Source: Candidatus Tumulicola scandinaviensis (GTDB lineage Bacteria; Vulcanimicrobiota; Vulcanimicrobiia; Vulcanimicrobiales; Vulcanimicrobiaceae). Taken from it: 44,811 nucleotides of DNA. The stretch is from assembly GCA_003140835.1 (NCBI GenBank), contig PLLA01000103.1, positions 1 through 44,811 on the forward strand. The letters are read 5' to 3'. The translations under genes and the position numbers were made by a program. Below are positions 8,222 through 15,984 of the stretch, one piece after another (position 1 is the stretch's first letter; each line of letters begins with the position of its first letter). The notes below the pieces were generated by a model, which saw nothing but the letters and a program-made list of their open reading frames with translations, ran no database searches and was not told the origin of the DNA.

Positions 8222-9768
8222 TTGCTGCCCCAACGGTCGACGGCGAGGCCATCAACCCACTGCGCGCGGGTTTGCCGCCCAGCGATCGCATCGAGGAGCC
8301 GTGCAGCATCGTCTTCTTTGGGGCGAGCGGCGACTTGTTCAAGCGCATGCTGTTGCCGGCGGTGTATTCGATGCGGCTTAACGGCACGTTGCCGACCGAC
8401 TTCGCGTTGGTCGGGTTCGCCCGCACCACCTACGACGACGATGGATTTCGCGAGTATTGCCGCGCGCAGCTCGATGCCTTCATGCCGGACGACAAGAAAC
8501 CGGAGGGCAGCGTTTGGGACGATTTCGCGCGGCGCATTCGCTACATTGCCGCCGACTTTAAAGACACCGCCGACTTCGTCAAGCTAAAAAACCTTTTAGC
8601 GCGCAACGACGAGGAGTTTGGAACCGGCGGGAATCACCTGTTCTATCTCGCCACACCGCCACCGGTCTTCCCCGAAGTCGTGCGGCACCTCAAGAACGCG
8701 GGTCTCGACGCGCGTGACGACGGCGCCGGCTGGACGCGGATCGTCGTCGAGAAGCCGTTCGGAATCGATTTGGAGTCGGCCCAAGCGCTCCAGCGCGAGA
8801 TCGAGAAAGTCTTCCCGGAAGCGGCGGTCTATCGCATCGACCACTACTTAGGGAAAGAGCCCGTTCAAGACATTATCGCGTTACGGTTTGCCAATACCAT
8901 CTTCGAGCCGATTTGGAACCGAAACTACGTGCAGAACATCCAGATTACGGCCGCCGAATCGATCGGCGTCGAAGAGCGCGGCGGATACTACGACCACGCC
9001 GGCGCGTTGCGCGACATGATCCAAAACCACGTTATCAACCTGCTCGCGCTGGTCGCGATGGAACCGCCGGTCAGCTCGCACGCCGACGACATCCGCAACG
9101 AAAAATCCAAGGTCCTCTCGGCGATTTCGCCGGCTGCCTACGACGAAGTTGCCGACATCTCGGCGCGCGGGCAATACGGGCCCGGCGTCATCGACGGACA
9201 GCCGGTCAAGGGGTATCGCCAAGAAGACGCGGTCGCGCCGGATTCCAACACGGAAACCTTCGCTGCGGTGCGGTTTTGCATCGACAACTGGCGCTGGTCG
9301 GGCGTGCCGTTCTGCTTGCGCTCGGGCAAGCGGCTCGCGCGCAAGGTGTCGGAGATCGTCGTCACGTTCAAGCCGATTCCTCACCGTTTCTACGGCGCAT
9401 CGACCGACGATATCGAACCGAACCTTCTGGTGATTAAAATTCAGCCCGATGAAGGCATCGCGATGCGCTTCGAAGCCAAGGTGCCGGGTCCGAAGGATCA
9501 CGTCCGCAGCGTCTACATGGATTTCAACTACGGCACCGGCTTTGGCGTCGTGTCGCCGCCGGCCTACGAACGGCTGATCGGCGATGCGATCCGCGGCGAC
9601 CAAACGCTCTTCACGCGTTGGGACGCCGTCGAACGCGCCTGGCAGCTCGTGACACCGATTCTCGACGTCTGGACGAGCAGCAAAGACTTTTCGTTCCCGA
9701 ACTACGCCGCCGGCAGCCAGGGGCCGCCGAGCGCCGTAAAACTCTTTCCGGACTGGCGCCAGTTGTGA
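8218..9768 (+). CDS. zwf: Glucose-6-phosphate 1-dehydrogenase
   Basis: Oxidises glucose 6-phosphate to 6-phosphogluconolactone with NADP+ (or NAD+), opening the oxidative pentose phosphate pathway. The 516-residue protein carries the nucleotide-binding FFGASGDLFKRMLLPA (residues about 33-48) and the active-site RIDHYLGKEPVQDI near 205-218. EKPFGIDLESA precedes it and NWRWSGVPFCLRSGK lies in the C-terminal domain. ATG 8218 overlaps the tal-pgi stop and the stop overlaps opcA, so expression is coupled on both sides. A partner OpcA follows, as in cyanobacteria and actinobacteria, where it is needed for Zwf assembly or activation. Confidence 0.97.
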   Translation: MIAAPTVDGEAINPLRAGLPPSDRIEEPCSIVFFGASGDLFKRMLLPAVYSMRLNGTLPTDFALVGFARTTYDDDGFREYCRAQLDAFMPDDKKPEGSVWDDFARRIRYIAADFKDTADFVKLKNLLARNDEEFGTGGNHLFYLATPPPVFPEVVRHLKNAGLDARDDGAGWTRIVVEKPFGIDLESAQALQREIEKVFPEAAVYRIDHYLGKEPVQDIIALRFANTIFEPIWNRNYVQNIQITAAESIGVEERGGYYDHAGALRDMIQNHVINLLALVAMEPPVSSHADDIRNEKSKVLSAISPAAYDEVADISARGQYGPGVIDGQPVKGYRQEDAVAPDSNTETFAAVRFCIDNWRWSGVPFCLRSGKRLARKVSEIVVTFKPIPHRFYGASTDDIEPNLLVIKIQPDEGIAMRFEAKVPGPKDHVRSVYMDFNYGTGFGVVSPPAYERLIGDAIRGDQTLFTRWDAVERAWQLVTPILDVWTSSKDFSFPNYAAGSQGPPSAVKLFPDWRQL

Positions 9769-10772
9769 GCAACGGCCTGCAATCGGTGTTGTGCGAGCTG
9801 ACGGAGCGCCGGAAAAGTCGGCACGACCGGGTGGATGTGGCGTTGATGACGCTGGTCGCGTTCTTCGAGGACGCGACCGTCGGCAACTGGCTGCGCGATC
9901 GCATTCACTCGCTGGCGGTGAAGCATCCGTCGCGGGTGATTCTGCTCGACGGGTCGCAAACCGAAACGACGCACCACGTGGTGAGCTCGTCGTGCGATCA
10001 ACACGAAGAGTGCGTAAAGACGCGCGGCGAGTGGGTTGAGATCGGCGTCGCCGGCAGCGATTCCGAAACGTTGCGTTCGGCGATTGCGGCGCTCGCTCTC
10101 CCGCAGGCGCCGGTCGTGCTGATTTGGGCCGCGGGGCAAATCGCGCACGATGCGCGCTTCGCCGGCGTTTCAGCGCACGCACGCACGATCGTGTATAACA
10201 GTTCCGCGCTGAGCAACGACGAAAGCGGCTTGCGCCAGCTGGTCGAGTTCGTCCACGAGCACCCCGACGTCTTCGTCAGCGATCTCGCGTATCTGCGGCT
10301 GGCTCCGTGGCAAGAAAGCGTGGCGCTGTTCTTCGACGGCCGGAGCGTCATTCGGGAACTGTTCGACCTGCGGCGCGTCGAGATCGCGAGCGGCTCCGCG
10401 GCCGAAGCGTACTACCTGCTCGGATGGCTGGCCAGCCGCCTGGAATGGGCTCCGTGCGCGCCCGACCGGTTTTGCAACCGGTTTGGCACGGAAATCGAAT
10501 TCGCGCTGGTTCACGAGGGGCTGCCGCGACGCATTCGCCGCGTTGCGCTGCAATCGTCGCGCTCGCAGTTCGTTGCCGAGCTGCAAACTGACGACCCCCA
10601 CGCGATCGCTCTGACCGTCACCGGTGCGGCCGAGCATCCCAATCGCTACCACCCGATCGTCGACCTCGGAACCGCCGCCTTGATAGAACGAGCCATCCTG
10701 GCCGGGAATAAAGACCGCATCTTCCACGACACGCTGCTGGCCGCGAGCGAAATCCTCGCGCGACGTTCCTGA
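9765..10772 (+). CDS. opcA: Glucose-6-phosphate dehydrogenase assembly protein OpcA
   Basis: OpcA is a Zwf partner required for glucose-6-phosphate dehydrogenase oligomerisation and activity in cyanobacteria and actinobacteria. The 335-residue protein shows family wording such as HPSRVILLDG, PVVLIWAAG and VSDLAYLRLAPWQESVA. GTG 9765 overlaps the zwf stop (GTGA) and was chosen for that coupling; the open frame extends upstream to 9618, but only as overlap with zwf. pgl begins 3 bp after its stop. I see no catalytic motif, in line with a chaperone-like role. Confidence 0.9.
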   Translation: MSNGLQSVLCELTERRKSRHDRVDVALMTLVAFFEDATVGNWLRDRIHSLAVKHPSRVILLDGSQTETTHHVVSSSCDQHEECVKTRGEWVEIGVAGSDSETLRSAIAALALPQAPVVLIWAAGQIAHDARFAGVSAHARTIVYNSSALSNDESGLRQLVEFVHEHPDVFVSDLAYLRLAPWQESVALFFDGRSVIRELFDLRRVEIASGSAAEAYYLLGWLASRLEWAPCAPDRFCNRFGTEIEFALVHEGLPRRIRRVALQSSRSQFVAELQTDDPHAIALTVTGAAEHPNRYHPIVDLGTAALIERAILAGNKDRIFHDTLLAASEILARRS

Positions 10773-10775
10773 ACC

Positions 10776-11525
10776 ATGGCCGGTAACGTTACGCTGGAAA
10801 TTCTACCCGACGCGGACGCGGTGGCGCATGCGGTTGCGGACTTGTTCGTCGACGTGGGCCGTTTGGCGATGGCCGATCGTGGAAGCTTTCGGGTAGCGCT
10901 ATCGGGCGGAAATACGCCGCGCGTTGCGTACGAACTGCTCGCCGACGAATCGCGAGCCGAACTGCTTTCGTGGAGCGACGTCTTCGTCTACTTCGGCGAC
11001 GAACGGTGCGTGCCGCCCGACGACGAGCAGTCGAACTACCGGATGGCGCGCAAGGCGTTTCTCGATGCGGTGCCAATTCCACCGGCGAACGTCCACCGCA
11101 TTCGCGGCGAGATCAATCCGGTTGCGGCGGCAGCCGATTACGCGCAGATTCTGCGCACCGACATGGGCGATCACCCGCAGTTCGACCTCGTGCTGCTCGG
11201 GCTCGGGCCCGACGGACACACGGCATCGCTCTTTCCCGGAACGCCGCCCGAAACCGACGACGATGCGCTGGTGCGGGCCGTATACTCTCAATCGCAGGCC
11301 ATGTGGCGTGTCACGATTACGCCGAAGGTCATTAATGCTGCCCATACCGTCGCGTTCGCGGTCGAAGGCGTAGAGAAGACCGCCATTCTCGCTACCGTCC
11401 TCGAAGGGCCGCGCGATCCGACGAAATATCCGGCGCAAATCGTCGCGCCGACGCCGGGGCGCCTGCTTTGGCTGGCGGACGAACTCGCCGCGGGGCTATT
11501 AGAGGACCGCCGCTCGTCACGCTGA
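10776..11525 (+). CDS. pgl: 6-phosphogluconolactonase
   Basis: Hydrolyses 6-phosphogluconolactone to 6-phosphogluconate. The 249 residues match the bacterial DevB/Pgl family, which shares the NagB fold. Marks are VALSGGNTPRVAYELL (residues about 40-55), YFGDERCVPPDDEQSNYRM, and LLGLGPDGHTASLFPGTP near 140-157. It is the last gene of the operon. 6-phosphogluconate dehydrogenase (gnd) is not in the window, so it must be elsewhere or replaced by an Entner-Doudoroff route. Repeats follow directly after the stop. Confidence 0.96.
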   Translation: MAGNVTLEILPDADAVAHAVADLFVDVGRLAMADRGSFRVALSGGNTPRVAYELLADESRAELLSWSDVFVYFGDERCVPPDDEQSNYRMARKAFLDAVPIPPANVHRIRGEINPVAAAADYAQILRTDMGDHPQFDLVLLGLGPDGHTASLFPGTPPETDDDALVRAVYSQSQAMWRVTITPKVINAAHTVAFAVEGVEKTAILATVLEGPRDPTKYPAQIVAPTPGRLLWLADELAAGLLEDRRSSR

Positions 11526-11530
11526 TAAGT

Positions 11531-11571
11531 GTCCTTCGACTGCGGCGCTTCGCGCCTCCGCTCAGGATGAC
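11531..11571 (+). repeat. Intergenic palindromic repeat, copy 3
   Basis: Full 41-bp copy, nearly identical to copy 1. It is followed by 9 bp and then copy 4, giving a 50-bp period. Confidence 0.88.
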
Positions 11572-11580
11572 AACGGGTGC

Positions 11581-11621
11581 GTCCTTCGACTGCGGCGCTG
11601 CGCGCCTCCGTTCAGGATGAC
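11581..11621 (+). repeat. Intergenic palindromic repeat, copy 4
   Basis: Full copy in the same orientation, 50 bp after copy 3, with two base differences. Confidence 0.88.
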
Positions 11622-11623
11622 AA

Positions 11624-11646
11624 GGCGGCTCCGCTCAGGATGACAA
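11624..11646 (+). repeat. Intergenic palindromic repeat, partial copy 5
   Basis: Only the right part (GCTCCGCTCAGGATGAC) is present. It ends about 10 bp before the hpnK-like start, so it lies in that gene's ribosome-binding region. Confidence 0.75.
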
Positions 11647-11656
11647 GAAGCTGTAG

Positions 11657-12511
11657 GTGAAGCGACTGATCGTCAATGCCGATGATTTCGGAATCGCGAC
11701 GGAAGTCAACGAAGCCGTCGAACGCGCTTACCGCGACGGCATTCTTCGTTCCGCAAGTTTGATGGTCGGCGCGCCCGAGGCGCAGGACGCCATCGCACGC
11801 GCACGCCGTCTTCCGAACCTCGCGGTCGGGCTGCACTTGGTGCTCGTGTACGGGCGGTCAGTGCTTCCGCCAGAGCGGCTACCGGATTTAGTCGACGAAC
11901 GCGGCGAGTTTTCCACCAATCTCGCCCACGCGGGCGCCGGCTTCTTCTTTCGCACAGGCATACGACGGCAGCTGGAAAACGAAATCCGCGCGCAGTTTAC
12001 CCGCTTCGCCGAAACCGGGCTACGCCTCGATCACGTCAACGCGCAGAGTCACATGCACGTTCATCCGACTATTTTCCGCTTGATTCTGCGCGTAGGCAGC
12101 GAATTTCGACTGCGCGCGATCCGCATTCCGCGCGAGCCGCTCGGCGCCGCCTATCGCGCCGGCGGCGATCGATTGGGCGCGCGTCTCGGATACGCGGCGT
12201 TGGCGGCACCCTGGCTGGCCTTGATGCGGGCACGCGCGAAGCGTAGCGGAGTGGAGTGCAACGACTACGCCTTCGGCGTAAACGACGCCGGCGCGATGAC
12301 GGAGGCACGCGTCTTGCGACTGATCGAATCGATGCCGGACGGCGTCACCGAGATGTTTTTTCACCCGGCTACCGCCGCGTTTGCGGGCGCCGATCCGGGA
12401 ACCGAAACGTACGCGTGGTCTGCCGAACTCGCGGCGCTCGAGAGCCCGCGCGTCCGCGATGCGATGACACGCTACGGGATTGCGAGCGTCACGTACGGAG
12501 AACTGCAGTGA
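11657..12511 (+). CDS. hpnK: ChbG/HpnK-family (YdjC-like) deacetylase
   Basis: Metal-dependent carbohydrate deacetylase family; HpnK members accompany hopanoid-lipid genes. The 284-residue protein starts MKRLIVNADDFG with the metal-binding Asp pair (residues 9-10). It continues with NLAVGLHLVL (His60) and DHVNAQSHMHVHP near 125-138, which holds further metal ligands. MFFHPAT lies near the end. GTG 11657 gives the family N-terminus exactly; no good Shine-Dalgarno is seen because a repeat fragment occupies the upstream region. The stop overlaps the proline dehydrogenase start. The hopanoid link is by family only: no squalene-hopene cyclase or other hpn gene is in the window. Confidence 0.85.
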   Translation: MKRLIVNADDFGIATEVNEAVERAYRDGILRSASLMVGAPEAQDAIARARRLPNLAVGLHLVLVYGRSVLPPERLPDLVDERGEFSTNLAHAGAGFFFRTGIRRQLENEIRAQFTRFAETGLRLDHVNAQSHMHVHPTIFRLILRVGSEFRLRAIRIPREPLGAAYRAGGDRLGARLGYAALAAPWLALMRARAKRSGVECNDYAFGVNDAGAMTEARVLRLIESMPDGVTEMFFHPATAAFAGADPGTETYAWSAELAALESPRVRDAMTRYGIASVTYGELQ

Positions 12512-13440
12512 GCGGCGTCGATCGCGCGCTCCGGGGCGCCATCTTGGCCGCCGCCGGCAACGCCGCGGTTCGCACGCTCGTCGGTCGCTACGGCATGCAG
12601 CTGGGTGCGCGGCGGTTCGTGGCCGGCGAAATTGCCGCGGACTTTTTGCACGCCGCCCGCGGCGCCAACGAGCGTGGATTTGCGGTGGCCGTCGGAATTC
12701 TGGGCGAGGGCGTGCGGGATCGCGAGGAAGCGATCGCCGCGGCCGCGGAGTACCGCTCGTTGCTGCACGAATTCACCGAGCAAAACCTCGATGCCAACGT
12801 TGCGTTTAAGCTGACGCACGTCGGCCTCAACGTCGATCCCAGCCTGGCGTTCGACAATGCCGCGCGCATCGCCGAAACGGCCCACGTCAATGGCAATACG
12901 ATGCGGCTCGACATGGAGGAGTCGCCGTACGTCGATGCGACTCTCGAAATCTACCGGCGCTTGCGCGAGCGCTTCGATTGCATCGGGTTCGTGCTGCAGT
13001 CGTACCTCTTCCGCAGTCTCGGCGATCTCGAAGCGGTGCTACCGCTCCGGCCGAACGTGCGGTTAGTCAAAGGCGCGTATTTGGAGCCGTCGACGATTGC
13101 CTACGAGCGCAAACGCGACGTAGACGAAAACTATCTCCGGCTCGCCGATTTGGCATTATCATCGGATGGCTACACGGCGATCGCGACGCACGATCCGAAC
13201 ATCGTGGAGCAGATCCTGCAGTTCGCCGCCGCGAAGAATTTACCAAAGCGGGGTCGATTCGAGTTTCAAATGCTGTACGGCATCGGGACGCCACTCGCCG
13301 AGAAGCTCCTGCGGCGGGGCTACCGCGTACGCTTGGCCATTCCGTTCGGCACCAATTGGTTTCCGTATCTCATGCGCCGGCTCGCGGAGCGGCCGGCAAA
13401 CCTGGCATTCTTCCTGAAGGGAGCGTTCTCGCGTGGATAA
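12508..13440 (+). CDS. Proline dehydrogenase
   Basis: FAD-dependent monofunctional proline dehydrogenase, oxidising L-proline to pyrroline-5-carboxylate with electrons passed to quinone. The 310 residues match short single-domain enzymes. Marks are VAFKLTHVGLNVDP, TMRLDMEESPYVD, RLVKGAYLEP, AIATHDPNIV, FEFQMLYGIG and the C-terminal IPFGTNWFPYLMRRLAERPAN (substrate-binding Arg pair). GTG 12508 overlaps the hpnK-like stop by 4 bp (GTGA). Its own stop lies 8 bp inside the next gene. The pyrroline-5-carboxylate dehydrogenase partner is not seen in the window; the partial aldehyde dehydrogenase at the left edge is of another subgroup. Confidence 0.93.
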   Translation: MSGVDRALRGAILAAAGNAAVRTLVGRYGMQLGARRFVAGEIAADFLHAARGANERGFAVAVGILGEGVRDREEAIAAAAEYRSLLHEFTEQNLDANVAFKLTHVGLNVDPSLAFDNAARIAETAHVNGNTMRLDMEESPYVDATLEIYRRLRERFDCIGFVLQSYLFRSLGDLEAVLPLRPNVRLVKGAYLEPSTIAYERKRDVDENYLRLADLALSSDGYTAIATHDPNIVEQILQFAAAKNLPKRGRFEFQMLYGIGTPLAEKLLRRGYRVRLAIPFGTNWFPYLMRRLAERPANLAFFLKGAFSRG

Positions 13441-14323
13441 GCACGACCGGCTTCACCCGCACGGCATCTGGGCGGCGGTCGTCACGCCGATCGACGCTTC
13501 GCTGCGACCGAACTCCGCGAAAGCGATCCCGTATTACCGCGGGCTGCTGGAAAGCGGCTGCGACGGCATCAACCTCTTCGGCACGACCGGTGAAGCGATG
13601 TCGTTCGGTACGGCGCAGCGCCGCGAATTCATGGAAGCCGTCGGCGAAAGCGGGCTACCCAAACGACGGATCATGGCCGGCACCGGCGCGGCGTCGCTCG
13701 ACGAGTCGGTTTCGCTGACCCGCCACGCGCTGGCGTTGGAGTTCTCGGCGGTCTTGCTGATGCCGCCCTTCTTCTATCGGGATGCCGGCGACGACGGCGT
13801 GCTGCGATTTTTCAACGCGCTGTTTGCGCGTGCGTCGATGCCGCCGGGAAGGGCGATTCTCTACAATTTCCCAGCGATGAGCGGCATCACGTTTCACCCC
13901 GACTTGGTAGACCGCCTCATGGCGGCATTTCCGCGAGCGATCGTGGGCTTCAAAGACAGCTCGAACGACCGCGCCCTCCAAGCCGAACTCCACGCCCGCC
14001 ACCCGGGCTTCGCCATCTTCCCCGGATCGGAACACTATCTCGACAAGGCGCTCACCGCCGGCGCGGCCGGATGCATTTCGGGAAGCGTCGCGCTGTGGCC
14101 CGAGCTGGCGCAGCGCGTCTTTCGCGAGCGCGACGAGAACGACGCGCGCCGTTTGGCCGACCACCGTACGACCCTGGCCGGTTTGCCGTTCATCGCTGCC
14201 GTGCGCGAGCGCATCGCGCGCACGCTGGACGACGACTCCTGGCAAACGCCGATGCCGCCGCTGGTTGCGCTCAGCGACTCCGAGCGCGCCGAATTCAAGC
14301 GACGCATGCTTAGGTTATCCTAA
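13433..14323 (+). CDS. DapA-family (dihydrodipicolinate synthase-like) aldolase
   Basis: Class I lyase of the DHDPS/N-acetylneuraminate lyase family, 296 residues. Visible are NLFGTTGEAMSF (substrate carboxylate loop, residues about 47-58), ILYNFPAMSG with the active-site Tyr near 144, VGFKDSSND with the Schiff-base Lys near 173, and AAGCISGS near the C-terminal part of the barrel. GTG 13433 sits inside the end of the proline dehydrogenase and has GAAGGGAG upstream. It may be true DapA (lysine) or a family member acting on another 2-keto acid; its place after proline dehydrogenase, away from dapD, leaves this open. Confidence 0.88.
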   Translation: MDKHDRLHPHGIWAAVVTPIDASLRPNSAKAIPYYRGLLESGCDGINLFGTTGEAMSFGTAQRREFMEAVGESGLPKRRIMAGTGAASLDESVSLTRHALALEFSAVLLMPPFFYRDAGDDGVLRFFNALFARASMPPGRAILYNFPAMSGITFHPDLVDRLMAAFPRAIVGFKDSSNDRALQAELHARHPGFAIFPGSEHYLDKALTAGAAGCISGSVALWPELAQRVFRERDENDARRLADHRTTLAGLPFIAAVRERIARTLDDDSWQTPMPPLVALSDSERAEFKRRMLRLS

Positions 14324-14341
14324 GCAAAAAGCGGCTCATAC

Positions 14342-15832
14342 TTATTTTGGGAAGGGCATCGCGCAACTGCCAATCCGGCACTGAGCTTGTAGCCGCGCCA
14401 ACAGGGCTGCGGCATTTTCCGCGGGTAGATCAGCGAGAAAAACCCACGCGTCGCCCTCGGGCACAATGGTCCCCCGCGCCCCGACGGCTCTAGCCCATTG
14501 GTGAAGATCGCTGAGATTGCCCACCATCGCCCAACGAATCGATGAGACACCAAGTGTAGTTCCATATCCCATGTAGTCGGCGGGAGCGTAGGCCGGGATC
14601 GCGGCGATGCGCTCGTCGGTGTCAAAATTTAAGTGATAGACTGAAAAGTAGTCGCCGTAGACCATGCGAACGCCGCGCCGAAGGAACAACTGAGTAAGTC
14701 TAGCGTCGGTTTGTAGCCACGCTGAATAGTAGGCACGAGCCTGCGTCCCCGGCAAACTATAGAGCATCAAGTTTGGAACGAGGAGTGCCGCAGCAACACC
14801 CGCTGCCAAAAGTCCATTCCAACGCCACAAGCCACGAACGCCGATGCCGAGAAAGACGGGAACAATAACGTATATTGGTAAGATGTAACGCACCGTCCAA
14901 CCTCTCAGCGATCCTGCCTGTGAGAATATGAACAGCGCGATGCAACTAGCAGCGACGAGCGCGAGCAGAACGCAAAGGTCACGCACGCTGACCCGATCGT
15001 TTCCCTCGTTAGGTCGGCTCAGTTCGAATGCAAAGCCCACAGCGGCCAAACCCAACGCAGTCACAAATAACGTCGAAACCGACCACCAGCCGGAGAATCC
15101 GTGAAATAGCAACCCGGGCAAAGGGTAAGTTATCAGCCAGGTCAGGTTCTCCCAGACGTGGGGCAGACTTGAGGCAGGTCGCGATGCCCAATTTTGTGTG
15201 AGCGACGGAAATCCTGAAACTGCATTCGCCACCAGAAACGGCATCGCACCGACTATCGCGCCAAGGGCCGCCACGGGCGCCTCTCTGACGGTTCGGCTTC
15301 GCCGCTTTAGTACGATCCACGCAGCTGCGGGCAGTGCGATCATGAGCGTCTGCAGCGAAATCCAGATTCCAAAACCTAGGCTAACGCCGAACCAAAATCG
15401 CCGCCACAGCGAACCATCGCTGCGCCATAACGCACTGAGCCAGAGCGTCGCCGCGCACGACGAGATAATCTCGCCGTAGCCCCACGGAATGTATGTTATC
15501 GTCATAAACTGCTCTGACGGTACGATCGCGAAAAGAGAGGCGAGAAATGCCGTTCTCCGTTCGAACAGCGCGTTTAGCAGAAGCAAGGTGAAGAGTAGGT
15601 AGAGGACGCCCCACGTCAGTCCCGTCAAAGCTAAGCCCAGCCTGCCAGCGCCTACGGTGTGAAAAAAAGCGCTCGCTACGTAGCAGCTGGCGGCGCTTAA
15701 GCGCGTGCCACCCGGGAAAAATGCCGAGTAATGCCCTTGATCGATGCGAAAGGCGCATAAACCGGCGAGTACGCCGTCCGAGTCGAGCGGAAATACGGCC
15801 AGCGGAAAATACATCGCGCCCCTGACCAACAA
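14342..15832 (-). CDS. Polytopic membrane protein, glycosyltransferase-39-like
   Basis: About 496 residues with roughly nine to ten hydrophobic segments followed by a soluble C-terminal part of about 130 residues. That topology is typical of GT-C/PMT-like transferases of bacterial cell envelopes. The N-terminal region has an FRIDQGHYSAFFPGG loop after the first membrane segment, where such enzymes carry an acidic catalytic residue. The assignment is by overall shape only. The start is uncertain: the first allowed codon is TTG 15832, but the open frame continues upstream to a TAG near 15900 with a hydrophobic, coding-looking stretch (PWLTPLALVAFGLL) and no ATG, GTG or TTG. A rare start codon or a lost N-terminus is possible. 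Confidence 0.6.
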   Translation of the reverse strand: MLVRGAMYFPLAVFPLDSDGVLAGLCAFRIDQGHYSAFFPGGTRLSAASCYVASAFFHTVGAGRLGLALTGLTWGVLYLLFTLLLLNALFERRTAFLASLFAIVPSEQFMTITYIPWGYGEIISSCAATLWLSALWRSDGSLWRRFWFGVSLGFGIWISLQTLMIALPAAAWIVLKRRSRTVREAPVAALGAIVGAMPFLVANAVSGFPSLTQNWASRPASSLPHVWENLTWLITYPLPGLLFHGFSGWWSVSTLFVTALGLAAVGFAFELSRPNEGNDRVSVRDLCVLLALVAASCIALFIFSQAGSLRGWTVRYILPIYVIVPVFLGIGVRGLWRWNGLLAAGVAAALLVPNLMLYSLPGTQARAYYSAWLQTDARLTQLFLRRGVRMVYGDYFSVYHLNFDTDERIAAIPAYAPADYMGYGTTLGVSSIRWAMVGNLSDLHQWARAVGARGTIVPEGDAWVFLADLPAENAAALLARLQAQCRIGSCAMPFPK

Positions 15833-15984
15833 CCCGAATGCTACGAGTGCTAGGGGCGTCAGCCACGGGTGAGCGACTGCTTTTCGCTGGTTCTTTGCGC
15901 TAGCGGGCGAGATCAGCTAGTTCACTCCTGGAACTGGTGTCGTTGAAAATCGTGGGTTCGCGGGTTATCGAGCCCGGACCCGGG

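Noticed and set aside
11531-11646. Tandem 41-bp repeats as a CRISPR or phage attachment site
   Set aside because: Spacers of 9 bp and 2 bp are too short for CRISPR, and no integrase or cas gene is near; they match the scattered intergenic repeat.
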